Source: Mesorhizobium sp. CAU 1732
Lineage (GTDB): Bacteria > Pseudomonadota > Alphaproteobacteria > Rhizobiales > Rhizobiaceae
Assembly: GCF_039888675.1 (NCBI RefSeq)
Contig: NZ_JBDQQR010000004.1
Location: 310,001-374,000, forward strand
DNA length: 64,000 nucleotides
Direction of reading: 5' to 3'
The notes beneath the pieces were generated by a model. It saw nothing but the letters and a program-made list of their open reading frames with translations, was not told the DNA's origin and did no database searches. Shown piece by piece: positions 9,239 to 18,176 of the stretch (within the stretch, counting starts at the first letter, position 1; each line of letters opens with the position of its first letter). Both the position numbers and the translations under genes were made by a program.

Positions 9239-10324
9239 ATGGCCGATGGAGTGAAAGTTCTGGTCGTCGGGCTTGGCAATATGGGGGCCTCCCATGCGAG
9301 CGCGTATCACCGCAATCCCGGCTTCGAGATCGTCGGGCTCATGAGCCGCTCGATCAAGTCCAAGACGATCCCGGACGAGCTTTCGGGCTATCCTCTGTTC
9401 GAGGATTACGAGGAGGCGCTGGCTGCCACGAAGCCCGATGCGGTTTCCATCAACACGTGGCCGAACACCCACGCCGAATATGCCATCAAGGCGATCGATG
9501 CGGGCGCACACGTGTTCATGGAGAAACCGCTGGCGACCAACATCGAGGATGCCGAGGCGGTCGTGAAGCGCGCGCGCGAGAAGAACAGGAAGCTGATGCT
9601 CGGCTATATCCTGCGCGTCCATCCGAGCTGGATGAAATTCATCGAACTGGGCAAGACGCTGGGCAAGCCGCTGGTGATGCGCCTCAACCTCAACCAGCAG
9701 AGCAACGGGCCGGCCTGGGGCTGGCACAAGAACCTGATCGACAGCCTGATCCCCATCGTCGACTGCGGCGTGCACTATGTCGATGTCATGTGCCAGTTGA
9801 CCGAGGCCAAGCCGGTACGCGTGCACGGCATTGGCGCCAAGCTGTGGGACGACGCGGCCAAGCAGAATTACGGCCATCTCCATGTGACCTTCGACGACGG
9901 GTCGGTCGGTTGGTACGAGGCGGGCTGGGGACCGATGATGAGCGAGGAAGCCTTCTTCGTGAAGGATGTCGTGGGGCCGCGCGGCGCGGTTTCGATCGTG
10001 CCCGGCCATTCCGAGGGCAAGGACCAGCTCGCCGATATTTCCGATTCCGCCGACATCGACAGGCACACCAAGACCGATGCGATCCGCTATCACCACGCGG
10101 AGGTCGGGCCGGACAAGAATTTCGTGAAGAAGGACGAACTCTTCTCGATGGACGACGAGCCGGGTCATCAGGAACTCTGCGACCGCGAGCAGGCGTTCTT
10201 CCTGAAAGCGATCAAAGAGGATCTCGACTTGAGCGATGCGATGGATGCTGCGGTGAACAGCCTTCGCATCGTGCTCGCGGCCGAACAGTCGATCAATGAG
10301 AAACGCGCCATCGAACTCGCCTGA
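9239..10324 (+). CDS. Gfo/Idh/MocA-family NAD(P)-dependent oxidoreductase
   Basis: Product of 361 residues behind GGGAGGG. The N-terminal Rossmann domain has GLGNMG at 11-16, and the family E-K-P motif is at 95-97 (FMEKPLATN). The C-terminal alpha/beta domain contains DCGVHYVD with the expected D and H of the active site. Family members oxidise or reduce sugars, inositols and related polyols. In this operon it probably acts on the carbohydrate-like part of the imported compound. It lies between the importer genes and the metal hydrolase in the same direction. Confidence 0.9.
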   Translation: MADGVKVLVVGLGNMGASHASAYHRNPGFEIVGLMSRSIKSKTIPDELSGYPLFEDYEEALAATKPDAVSINTWPNTHAEYAIKAIDAGAHVFMEKPLATNIEDAEAVVKRAREKNRKLMLGYILRVHPSWMKFIELGKTLGKPLVMRLNLNQQSNGPAWGWHKNLIDSLIPIVDCGVHYVDVMCQLTEAKPVRVHGIGAKLWDDAAKQNYGHLHVTFDDGSVGWYEAGWGPMMSEEAFFVKDVVGPRGAVSIVPGHSEGKDQLADISDSADIDRHTKTDAIRYHHAEVGPDKNFVKKDELFSMDDEPGHQELCDREQAFFLKAIKEDLDLSDAMDAAVNSLRIVLAAEQSINEKRAIELA

Positions 10325-10359
10325 GCGTGGTCATCGGCGATGCGGCATCAGAGGAACCC

Positions 10360-11592
10360 ATGAGCAAACCGGTGGACATGCCGAGCTACGACCTCCTTCT
10401 GAAAGGCGGTCGCGTCCTCGACGAGCGTAACGGCGTGGACGCGGTCATGGACCTCGCCATCGGGGCGGGCAGGATAGCGGCTGCCGGTCGCGATCTTCCT
10501 GCTGGCAAAGGCGCTGTCGTGGATGTGAGCGGGACGATCGTCGCGCCGGGTCTCATCGACATCCACACCCATGTCTATCACAAAGCGACATCGCTCAGCG
10601 TCGATCCGGGCTTCATTGCGCGGCGATCGGCCACGACGACGCTCGTCGACGCGGGCAGCGCCGGCGCCGGGAACTACGATGGCTTTCGCGACTATGTGAT
10701 GGCCCATTCACCCTATCGCATCTTCGCCTTCCTCAACATCTCGTTTCCCGGCATCTTCGGTTTCGACAAGGGCATTTCCATTGGCGAGGCAACGCTGCGC
10801 GAGATGCTTCCCGTTGATCGCTGCATCGCAACGATCGAGGCAAACCGGGACCGGATCGTCGGCGTCAAGGTCCGGATCGGTGGGCCGGTGACCGGTAAAC
10901 TCGGGCTGGGCGCGCTTGAGCTCGCGCTGGAGGCAGCCGACGCGGTCGGGTTGCCGCTGATGACGCATATCGGCACCGCGCCGCCGAGCTACGAAGACGT
11001 CGTATCCATGCTGCGGCCAGGCGATATTCTCACCCATTGCTTCCGCCCCGAACCCAATTCCGCGCTGGGAGCGAACGGCAAGATCATGCGCGCCGTCCGC
11101 GATGCGCGCGAGCGCGGCGTCCTGTTCGACATCGCCCATGGCATGGGCGCCTTCGGCTACGAAACGGTGGAGGCCGCGCTTGGCGACGGCTTCCCGCCGG
11201 ACCTCATCTCGTCGGACGTGCATGTCATCGCCGTGGAAGGCCCCGGCTACGACCTGCTGCACACGATGAGCAAGTTGCTGAACTGCGGGCTTTCGCTGCC
11301 CGACATCATCGGCATGTCGACCAGCCGGCCCGCGCTTGCCATCAGACGGCCGGATCTCGGGCATCTCGGCATCGGAGCGCCCGCGGATATCACCGTGCTG
11401 AGACAGGTCGACAGGGACTATTTGTTCGAGGACGTGGTCGGAGCAAGACGCCAGGGCTCGACCTTGCTGCAGCCGGTCGCGGTCTATCTCGCCGGCCGGG
11501 AGATGGAACTCGCGCGACGGCCATTCGAGGAACCATTCGTGTTGGGCGCGGGACGGCCCTCAGCGCAGTCGTGTTGTGGAGAGCAGGTGTGA
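10360..11592 (+). CDS. Amidohydrolase/deacetylase-family metallohydrolase (Cog3964-like)
   Basis: Product of 410 residues from ATG 10360 with GAGGAA upstream. Visible metal ligands of the amidohydrolase fold are H69 and H71 (DIHTH), K170 (GVKVRI, probable carbamylated bridge), H203 (MTHIG), H226 (LTHCF) and D286 (SSDVH). Overall pattern and length resemble Cog3964 enzymes such as Atu3266, which cleave acetyl-(R)-mandelate and N-acetyl-D-amino acids. The subfamily call is from memory of motifs. In context it could release an acyl group before the PLP enzyme acts. Its stop overlaps the next gene's GTG start. Confidence 0.85.
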   Translation: MSKPVDMPSYDLLLKGGRVLDERNGVDAVMDLAIGAGRIAAAGRDLPAGKGAVVDVSGTIVAPGLIDIHTHVYHKATSLSVDPGFIARRSATTTLVDAGSAGAGNYDGFRDYVMAHSPYRIFAFLNISFPGIFGFDKGISIGEATLREMLPVDRCIATIEANRDRIVGVKVRIGGPVTGKLGLGALELALEAADAVGLPLMTHIGTAPPSYEDVVSMLRPGDILTHCFRPEPNSALGANGKIMRAVRDARERGVLFDIAHGMGAFGYETVEAALGDGFPPDLISSDVHVIAVEGPGYDLLHTMSKLLNCGLSLPDIIGMSTSRPALAIRRPDLGHLGIGAPADITVLRQVDRDYLFEDVVGARRQGSTLLQPVAVYLAGREMELARRPFEEPFVLGAGRPSAQSCCGEQV

Positions 11593-12767
11593 GCTACAAG
11601 GCGATCTACACCTATGCCTGGGATCTTGCCGAGACAGGCGTTGAAGCCGCGACGAGCGAATTTCGTGCGCTCGGGCTGGATACAGTGACGTTGGCCGCCA
11701 GCTATCACGCCGGCAAATTCCTGCGGCCGCATGGGAAGTCCGGCAAGGTCTATTTCCCGGACGACGGAACCGTGTACTTCACGCCCGATGCCGCACTGTA
11801 CGGCGACATCAAGCCCGTACCCAACGGGTTGCTCGGCGGGCGCGACATGCTGCGCGAAATGACCGACCGAGGCGGCATGGCGGTCAATGCCTGGCTGGTG
11901 CTGCTGCACAACACGCGGCTCGGCATGGCGCGTCCCGATGCCGTGGTGCGCAACGCGTTCGACGATCCGTATGTCTACAGCCTGTGCCCGTCTGCGCCGA
12001 AGGCGCGTGCCTATGCCGTTGGCCTCACCCGCGACGTCACCGAGAACTACCCGGTGCGGGGCATCACGCTGGAATCGCCGGGCTTTGCGCCTTACGCGCA
12101 TGGCTACCACCACGAGTTCGCGCTGGTGAAGTCGAACCCCTGGCTGGAGGGGATGCTGGGCCTCTGCTTCTGCGAGCATTGCCTTGCGGGTGCTGAGCGG
12201 TCCGGCATCGACGCGCGCCGGCTCAAGGCTGAGGTCGCGGCCGATAGTGAGGCATATCTCGACAGCGACATCGACTACCCACCGGACATGGCAGAGGCAT
12301 TCTGGCGGGCGGATGTCGCCTCGCGGGGAGATTTCCGCCGCTATCTCGATTTCCGCTGTGATGTCGTCACCTCGCTCGTGGCTGAGATACGAGCCGCGGT
12401 GCGGAAGGACGTGGAAATCGCCGTGATCCCATCGGTGTCCCGCCCGACCGCCGGCGCATGGTACGAGGGCACAGACCTCGCGGCGCTTGCCGGCACGGCC
12501 GGTATCATCGAAGCCTGCTTCTACGAGCCGAGCGCCGAGCGCGTCAAAGTGGACCTCTTCGACATCCGCAGGCGGGTGAAGGGCAAGGGCAGTCTGCGCG
12601 GCATCCTGCGGCCCTCGCACCCCGACCTTTCAACCCGAGGCGAGTTCCTGGCGGCCGTCGAATCGTTGCGTGACGGTGGGGTGGACGGGCTGGCATTCTA
12701 CAATTGGGGTCATCTGCGCCAGGCCAATCTAGCGTGGATCGGCGAGGCTCTGCGAGGCGCGTCATGA
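11589..12767 (+). CDS. Conserved protein of unknown function, TIM-barrel glycosidase-like
   Basis: Product of 392 residues from GTG 11589, which overlaps the upstream TGA (translational coupling). No family is recognised with confidence. Features: a regular alternation of short strands and helices; a cysteine cluster C-F-C-x2-C near residues 193-198 in GLCFCEHC; acidic residues after predicted strands (ITLESPGF, GIIEACFYEP); and an end reading GLAFYNWGHL. These resemble glycoside-hydrolase-like barrels with a conserved CxCxxC. Tight coupling on both sides argues for a core role in the pathway, perhaps on a glycosidic or cyclic intermediate. I do not assign a reaction. Confidence 0.75.
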   Translation: MSYKAIYTYAWDLAETGVEAATSEFRALGLDTVTLAASYHAGKFLRPHGKSGKVYFPDDGTVYFTPDAALYGDIKPVPNGLLGGRDMLREMTDRGGMAVNAWLVLLHNTRLGMARPDAVVRNAFDDPYVYSLCPSAPKARAYAVGLTRDVTENYPVRGITLESPGFAPYAHGYHHEFALVKSNPWLEGMLGLCFCEHCLAGAERSGIDARRLKAEVAADSEAYLDSDIDYPPDMAEAFWRADVASRGDFRRYLDFRCDVVTSLVAEIRAAVRKDVEIAVIPSVSRPTAGAWYEGTDLAALAGTAGIIEACFYEPSAERVKVDLFDIRRRVKGKGSLRGILRPSHPDLSTRGEFLAAVESLRDGGVDGLAFYNWGHLRQANLAWIGEALRGAS

Positions 12768-13543
12768 GTGGGCAGTTTGCGGGCAAGACCGTCGCGATCA
12801 CCGGCGCGGCCGGCGGCATCGGCCAATGGCTATGCCGCTTCTTCGGCGAGGAGGGCGCCGTGATCGCCGCGCTCGATCGCAACGACAGGGTTGTCGAGCT
12901 CGCGCAGGGGCTCATCGCAGAGGGTATCGAGGCGAAAGCGGCCGTGGCCGATATAGCCTCGGCGGATGCGGTTCGGGATGCGTTCGCGACATTCGGCGAG
13001 GTTCATTTTCTGATCAACAATGCCGGCGTGTCGCGGCACCCGACATTGGTTGCCACCGATCCGAAGGGTTGGGAGGAGGATATCGCCACCAATCTCAATG
13101 GCGCCTATGCCTGCGCCCATGCCGTGTTGCCTCGGATGGTGGAACGTCGTGCCGGGGCCATCGTCAATGTGGGTTCGGTCAACGGGCTGCTCGCGCTGGG
13201 CGATCCCGCCTATAGCGCTGCAAAGGCAGGTTTGATCGCAATGACCAAGGCGCTGGCGATGGAATACGGGCGATACGGCATCCGGGCCAACTGCATCCTG
13301 CCGGGAACGGTGCGCACGCCGATCTGGGACGAGCGCCGCGCGAAGGATCCCAACGTTCTCAAGATGCTCGAGCGATGGTATCCGTTGGGGCGTATCGTGG
13401 AGCCGGAGGAGATCGCGCGCGTCATCGCCTTCCTTGTTTCCGATGCCGCCAGCGCCATCACCGGTGCCGCCATTCCGGTCGATTGCGGTCTGACAGCTGG
13501 CAACATAGTGATGGCGCGTGAACTCACCGTCGAGGATTTTTAG
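12764..13543 (+). CDS. SDR-family NAD(P)-dependent oxidoreductase
   Basis: Product of 259 residues from ATG 12764, overlapping the previous stop by ATGA. Classical SDR features are TGAAGGIG (cofactor), NNAG, a catalytic Ser in VNVGSVNG, and YSAAK (Tyr and Lys). The end PVDCGLTAG is typical. It interconverts an alcohol and a ketone. The specific substrate is not readable, but it is part of the same translationally coupled operon. Confidence 0.92.
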   Translation: MSGQFAGKTVAITGAAGGIGQWLCRFFGEEGAVIAALDRNDRVVELAQGLIAEGIEAKAAVADIASADAVRDAFATFGEVHFLINNAGVSRHPTLVATDPKGWEEDIATNLNGAYACAHAVLPRMVERRAGAIVNVGSVNGLLALGDPAYSAAKAGLIAMTKALAMEYGRYGIRANCILPGTVRTPIWDERRAKDPNVLKMLERWYPLGRIVEPEEIARVIAFLVSDAASAITGAAIPVDCGLTAGNIVMARELTVEDF

Positions 13544-13584
13544 CATGTCGGCACTATGCTCGTTTCGTCCAAGAGATTCCTGCG

Positions 13585-14694
13585 ATGAGTAGCGAATTAC
13601 CCGATGCCGTACGGTCGCGCCTGCGCCCGCTCGACCGCACGCTTGAAACGCTGGAGACCCCGGCGGTGCTCATCGACGCCGATATCGCGGATGCGAATCT
13701 GCACCGGTGGCAGCAGCGCTGTGACCAGGCGGGGCTCGCGAACCGGCCGCATATCAAGACGCATCGCACCGTTGCGTGGGCTCTGAGGCAGGTCGGACTC
13801 GGAGCGAAGGGCGTGACGGTACAGACCGTCGGCGAGGCCGAAATGATGTGCGACGCAGGGATCGACGACATCTTTTTGACTACCAACACGCTGGGCAGCG
13901 CGAAGCTTGCACGCCTTGGCGAGGTCGCACGCCGCACCCGCCTGTCGGTGGTGGCCGACAGCGCGGCTGTCGTCGACGGCATAGCGGCGGCGGCCCGTTC
14001 GGGGAATGCGCAGATCCGTGTGCTCGTCGAATGTGACACGGGTGGTGGGCGTTGCGGCCTTGCCGATCCACAAGCCATCGTGGAACTGGCTCGGCATATC
14101 GATGTTGCGGACGGACTGACGTTTGGCGGCCTGATGACCTATCCGGCAGCCGGACAGCGGGCGAATTCGGAGGCCGCGTTGAACGCTGCGCTATCGGCAT
14201 GTCGGACCGCAGGCCTGGAGGTGGCGACGGTTTCGTCCGGCGGCAGTCCGGACATGTGGAGCGACGAGGGGCTCATGCCCGTCACGGAATATCGCGCCGG
14301 CACTTACATCTACAACGACCGCGCGCTGCTCGCGCGGGGCACCGCGACACCGGCGCAGTGCGCCATGTCGATCCTCGCGACAGTGGTTTCGCGGCCGACC
14401 CCGGATCGTGCCATCATCGACGCGGGATCGAAGGCGCTGACATCGGACTTGCTGGGCCTTGATGGCTACGGTTCGGTGATCGAGCATCCCGAGGCGGTGA
14501 TCTACCAGCTTAACGAGGAGCACGGGCTGATCGACGTATCTAGTTGCGCCAAACCGCCTAAGGTCGGTGACCGTATCCACGTTCTTCCCAACCACACCTG
14601 CGTCGTTTCGAACCTGTTCGACGAGGTGTTCATCGTCAGTAGCGGCAAGCTTGTGGGGAGCTTGCCTGTCGATGCCCGTGGCAAATCCGCATGA
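13585..14694 (+). CDS. DSD1-family PLP enzyme (D-serine dehydratase/D-threonine aldolase-like)
   Basis: Product of 369 residues with the alanine-racemase-type barrel. The PLP lysine is K58 in HIKTHR. The C-terminal metal site is H337-T-C339 (LPNHTCVVSNL). His-x-Cys is the zinc pair of eukaryotic-type D-serine dehydratase, whereas D-threonine aldolases usually carry His-x-Asp, so dehydratase-type elimination is favoured. That reaction turns a D-hydroxyamino acid into an enamine and then a 2-keto acid plus ammonia. The next gene is RidA, which fits. Confidence 0.88.
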   Translation: MSSELPDAVRSRLRPLDRTLETLETPAVLIDADIADANLHRWQQRCDQAGLANRPHIKTHRTVAWALRQVGLGAKGVTVQTVGEAEMMCDAGIDDIFLTTNTLGSAKLARLGEVARRTRLSVVADSAAVVDGIAAAARSGNAQIRVLVECDTGGGRCGLADPQAIVELARHIDVADGLTFGGLMTYPAAGQRANSEAALNAALSACRTAGLEVATVSSGGSPDMWSDEGLMPVTEYRAGTYIYNDRALLARGTATPAQCAMSILATVVSRPTPDRAIIDAGSKALTSDLLGLDGYGSVIEHPEAVIYQLNEEHGLIDVSSCAKPPKVGDRIHVLPNHTCVVSNLFDEVFIVSSGKLVGSLPVDARGKSA

Positions 14695-14704
14695 AGGAAA
14701 ACGC

Positions 14705-15070
14705 ATGACCAGACAGCATTTCGGAACATCGCACGTGCCGCTTTCTCCAGCAGTCAGGGCAGGCGATTTCGTTTTCGTGTCAGGTCAGGTGCCGGTCGAC
14801 AGCGAAGGCAAGATCGTCGAGGGCGACGTGGGCGTCCAGACCCGGAAGGTGCTGGAGAACATCACGACGGCGCTTGCCTTGGCCGGATGTTCTATCTCGG
14901 ACGTCGTGAAGACGACCGTCTGGCTGAAACATGCCGAGGATTTCGCCGGCTTCAACGCCGCCTATGCGCCGTTTTTCCCGGAGAACCCTCCCGCCCGTTC
15001 GACGGCGGAGTCGCGTCTGATGATCGATATCCTGGTAGAGATCGAGGCCATCGCCTATAAGCCGCTATAG
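14705..15070 (+). CDS. RidA-family enamine/imine deaminase
   Basis: Product of 121 residues, the usual length. The catalytic arginine is R98 in NPPARST, and VEIEAIA near the end is the second family motif. RidA proteins hydrolyse 2-aminoacrylate and similar enamines made by PLP dehydratases. It follows the DSD1-like gene by 10 bp and ends the operon. The pairing supports a dehydratase reaction upstream. Confidence 0.93.
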   Translation: MTRQHFGTSHVPLSPAVRAGDFVFVSGQVPVDSEGKIVEGDVGVQTRKVLENITTALALAGCSISDVVKTTVWLKHAEDFAGFNAAYAPFFPENPPARSTAESRLMIDILVEIEAIAYKPL

Positions 15071-15073
15071 CTC

Positions 15074-15091
15074 GCGCAGCATTCGCTGCGC
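15074..15091 (+). terminator. Hairpin at the end of the RidA operon
   Basis: GCGCAGC and GCTGCGC form a perfect 7-bp stem around ATTC, four bases after the RidA stop. No T-tract follows, so termination may need Rho. Its position between converging genes supports an operon-end role. Confidence 0.5.
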
Positions 15092-15219
15092 CCTCGATCA
15101 CCGCGCCAGCCTGTCGCGAACCGGTGGCAGTCTTTCCCGCACTGCGTCGGCGATGTCGGGGTCTTCGCTTTCGATGGCCATGGCCATCAGGAAGAATCGC
15201 ATCGGACATGCACGCATCC

Positions 15220-15420
15220 TCAGGCTTCTGGCAGGTCGTACGAGCCGAGAAGATAGCGGTCTCGACCCTTCAGCGCGGCATACCGCGTCGCCTCGAATAT
15301 CGCCGTAGGATGCTCGCGCCATATTCGAATGTCGCGCGGTTTGAGATCGATCCAGACGTCTCCGATCGGATGCAAGCCGGCCTGTTCTGTGAAGTTCAGG
15401 TCCTTCCATGCAACGCGCAT
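15220..15420 (-). CDS. Small conserved-looking protein of unknown function (66 aa)
   Basis: Start ATG 15420 has a very strong ribosome site (GGGAGGGG, six bases upstream). The product has no signal peptide or membrane segment. Its middle reads HPIGDVWIDLKPRDIRIWRE and it ends YLLGSYDLPEA. No family recognised. A further 34-codon open frame continues at 15202-15098 (MRFFLMAMAIESEDPDIADA), overlapping the end, and could be a second small gene or part of a frameshifted longer one. The gene faces the RidA operon. Confidence 0.55.
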   Translation of the reverse strand: MRVAWKDLNFTEQAGLHPIGDVWIDLKPRDIRIWREHPTAIFEATRYAALKGRDRYLLGSYDLPEA

Positions 15421-15570
15421 GTTTCCCCTCCCGTTTCCGCCATCGTGGCGCGAGGTGGCGGAGTGCGCAAGGCGACAGGATATTGATCCTCACCCGTTTT
15501 ACACCGGTATTGATTTCATTCGGCAATCAGGCGCGGCTTCAACCGCGGTTTTACAGCGAGCGCCTTGAAA

Positions 15571-15705
15571 TCAATCAAAAACGGCTTGCTTCCCAAGCAC
15601 CTCATCGACCTCGCCGATCTTGGTGCCATTGGCTCCAAGCACATCCACGTCTTTCAATGCAGCAACCCACTGGTTAAATTCAGTCACCGTAACGTCATCA
15701 GCCAC
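15571..15705 (-). pseudogene. PRC-barrel domain fragment
   Basis: The minus strand reads FNQWVAALKDVDVLGANG then TKIGEVDEVLGK, matching the beta-strand pattern of PRC-barrel domains (V-x-G-x-D/N-G-x-x-I-G-E-V-x-x-V-L). The only start is a GTG without a ribosome site and the frame stops after 44 codons. The rest of the 440-bp stretch 15421-15860 shows no gene I can support. Confidence 0.35.
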
Positions 15706-15860
15706 CAGTCACACGCGGCACCCCACCTTTGCCGCACAGTCGCTGTCACGACGGGAATGTTGGATCGTCTTGTCGGAACATCGAGCCAGCGATGGATACG
15801 CCGCGAACCTCCCGTCCTTGTAAAGGCAGCTACGAGGGTCCCTTTGCCATCGAAACATTG

Positions 15861-16829
15861 TCAGTCCGGGGTCGGAATCGTGGCCACCTCAAGCGGCACA
15901 TAGCCGTCGGAAGCGCTGAGACGCTCGAGTGTCGTCTTACCCGTCGCGTGCAGATAGTCGACCGCTTCGACGAGAAGCGGATGTATCAGGTCGGCGGGAC
16001 CGAGCAGATGGCTTTCGTCGCCCTCCCGACAGGACAGAAATGCGGCCCGATCCGGCGTGTCTGCATAGGAGCGTACGATATAGGTCCTGCCTGTCCTCGA
16101 AAACTCGAGTATGTCGTATTCGTAGTGATATTCATGGAAGCCGTGCTCGTCGGGCTCGGAGGCATCAACATGGCGATTGATTGCGATTTCCATTGCCGGT
16201 CTGTCGCTGCCCGGTGCAGTTCCCCAATCGACGGTCTCGCCCGCGTGCTGGAATGCCCGGGTGAGTATGCCGAGGGCTGTGCCGAGTACTTCAGCGCTGG
16301 CGGCGGCGAACAGGATCCCGTCGCCGTCCACGGCGGGGGCGATAAGTAGGCGGGCATCTGCTGGAAAGCCGCCGCGGCTCCAGTCCCTTGTTTGGCGAAG
16401 TCTGCCCAGCGTCTCGTCGGTCGGCGTGTCGCCCTGCAGCACCAGGGCTGTCTGCCCCTGAAGCTGCCAGTCCCGCGAAAAGAGTTCAGCGACGCCGGCC
16501 GGATCGAGTGCGACCGCGAGGTCGGCCGGCCACCTGCGGGTAAGACGCTGACAGATTCTGACTGGCAGCGCCGGCTTTGCAGGGGCAAGTCTCCTGATGC
16601 CGGTCGGCATGTCTTCCGGAAAGAACAGACGGAATGCGACTGGCCCCATCGAGGCCGCGACCTCGGACACGATCTTGATGATGGGGGCAGGGACACCTGC
16701 ATCGACCGGCGGCGGCTCCATAATCCAGCTGAGCAGTGCCGCACAGCTCAACGCCGGCCTGAAGTCGGCCGTTTGCCAGGCGGGTTCATCCCATGAACGA
16801 TCAATCCGGACAACGACAGGTATGTTCAT
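15861..16829 (-). CDS. Hypothetical protein, 322 aa
   Basis: Long open frame with host-like codon use, from ATG 16829, which lacks a clear ribosome site. Soluble, no signal peptide. The N-terminal half is rich in prolines and small hydrophobics (VDAGVPAPIIKIVSEVAASM). The C-terminal half contains GFHEYHYEYDILEFSRTGRT, which suggests a beta-rich domain with clustered aromatic and acidic residues. I recognise no family. It lies alone between IS remnants, so it may itself be a passenger gene. A protein is likely because the frame is open over 960 bp. Confidence 0.6.
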   Translation of the reverse strand: MNIPVVVRIDRSWDEPAWQTADFRPALSCAALLSWIMEPPPVDAGVPAPIIKIVSEVAASMGPVAFRLFFPEDMPTGIRRLAPAKPALPVRICQRLTRRWPADLAVALDPAGVAELFSRDWQLQGQTALVLQGDTPTDETLGRLRQTRDWSRGGFPADARLLIAPAVDGDGILFAAASAEVLGTALGILTRAFQHAGETVDWGTAPGSDRPAMEIAINRHVDASEPDEHGFHEYHYEYDILEFSRTGRTYIVRSYADTPDRAAFLSCREGDESHLLGPADLIHPLLVEAVDYLHATGKTTLERLSASDGYVPLEVATIPTPD

Positions 16830-16969
16830 GCAAGTTTATCGATGGAAGATGCACCAGTGCAGAAGCGAACATCCGGCGGGCGGGTTTCCTCGCATTGAGG
16901 CGATCGAACCCACTGTCGCAAAGTTTGGCCGCCAATTCAAGAAAGTGCTGACTGAAGATCAATAGTCCA

Positions 16970-17055
16970 GCGTCTGGGCCGACACCGCCTATCGATCGGC
17001 CCCGAACGGGACCTTCATGGACAAGGACGGCTTCGTATCAACTTGTCTCTCAAAG
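16970..17055 (+). mobile_element. IS5-family transposase fragment
   Basis: The reading VWADTAYRSAPNGTFMDKDG is the C-terminal DDE-region signature of IS5-group transposases (VWADxAYRSxxNxxxLxxxG). About 28 codons remain, then the frame closes. No ends or partner open frame are visible in 16830-17071. Confidence 0.6.
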
Positions 17056-17071
17056 CTAACGCGAAGGTGAA

Positions 17072-18175
17072 CTAAGCTGCGGTCCGAACGATATCCCTGG
17101 TCCGTTCAGCCGTTATGCGCAGGCCGCTGTCGCGCTCGAAGGCATGCAGCACAGACGATGGGAAGGCGAGATGGATGGTGCGGCCGCTCGAGACGTCCTC
17201 GCCCTTGGGCAGGACGACGGCAATCTCGGTTTTGCCCAGCGTGCAATAGGCGACGCGGCTGCTGCCCAGTTCCTCGACCAGATCGATCGTGGCGGCGATG
17301 CCACGGTGCGGATCGCCGGTGACGATCACGTCCTCGGGGCGGATGCCTAGCGTGAAGTGGCAGGCACCAGTGGCGATGCCGTCGAGCGCAATCGGATGGT
17401 CCTTCGCGGCATCGAGCAAGACGAGGCCGGATGCGTCGGCGCTGGCCGGCAGGAGGTTCATTGCAGGCGCGCCCATGAAGCTCGCGACGAATGTCGAGGC
17501 AGGTTCCCGGTAGATTGCCGACGGCGTGCCGATCTGCTCGACGTTGCCGCCATTCATGACGATCAGCATGTCGGCCAGCGTCATCGCCTCGACCTGGTCG
17601 TGAGTGACGAAGATTGAGGTCACCTTGAGGCGCTTGTGCAGGCGCTTGATCTCGATGCGCATGGTGACACGAAGCTTGGCGTCGAGGTTCGAAAGAGGCT
17701 CGTCAAAGAGGAAGACCTTGGGCTCGCGCACGATGGCACGGCCCATGGCGACGCGCTGGCGTTGCCCGCCGGAAAGCTGGGCGGGACGGCGGTCGAGATA
17801 GTCGGACAGCGCCAGGATGCCGGCAGCATCCTCGACGCGCTTGGCGCGCTCGGTCTTTGGCAGGCGGGCGATCTTGAGCGGATACGCCATGTTTTCGCGA
17901 ACGGTCATGTGCGGGTAGAGAGCGTAGTTCTGGAAAACCATGGCGCAGCCGCGGTCGGCCGGGTCGAGGTCATTGATGATTTGGCCGTCGATGGCGATGT
18001 CGCCCTCGGAAATGTCTTCCAGGCCGGCAATCATGCGCAAAAGCGTGGACTTGCCGCAGCCGGACGGGCCGACGATGACGACGAACTGGCCGTGGGCGAT
18101 CTCGACATCGACACCGTGCAGAACCTGCTTTTCTTCATAGCGTTTCTTGAGGCGCGACAGGGACAGTTGAGCCAT
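17072..18175 (-). CDS. ugpC: Ugp-type ABC importer ATP-binding subunit
   Basis: Product of 367 residues from ATG 18175. Walker A is GPSGCGKST, the signature LSGGQRQR, Walker [15 protein letters not shown], then a C-terminal OB/TOBE regulatory domain ([10 protein letters not shown]). This is the CUT1 family that powers uptake of glycerol-3-phosphate, its diesters or sugars. It is one base from the phosphatase gene and in line with a truncated permease upstream. The substrate cannot be settled because the binding protein and the first permease are missing. Confidence 0.88.
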   Translation of the reverse strand: MAQLSLSRLKKRYEEKQVLHGVDVEIAHGQFVVIVGPSGCGKSTLLRMIAGLEDISEGDIAIDGQIINDLDPADRGCAMVFQNYALYPHMTVRENMAYPLKIARLPKTERAKRVEDAAGILALSDYLDRRPAQLSGGQRQRVAMGRAIVREPKVFLFDEPLSNLDAKLRVTMRIEIKRLHKRLKVTSIFVTHDQVEAMTLADMLIVMNGGNVEQIGTPSAIYREPASTFVASFMGAPAMNLLPASADASGLVLLDAAKDHPIALDGIATGACHFTLGIRPEDVIVTGDPHRGIAATIDLVEELGSSRVAYCTLGKTEIAVVLPKGEDVSSGRTIHLAFPSSVLHAFERDSGLRITAERTRDIVRTAA

Positions 18176-18176
18176 T

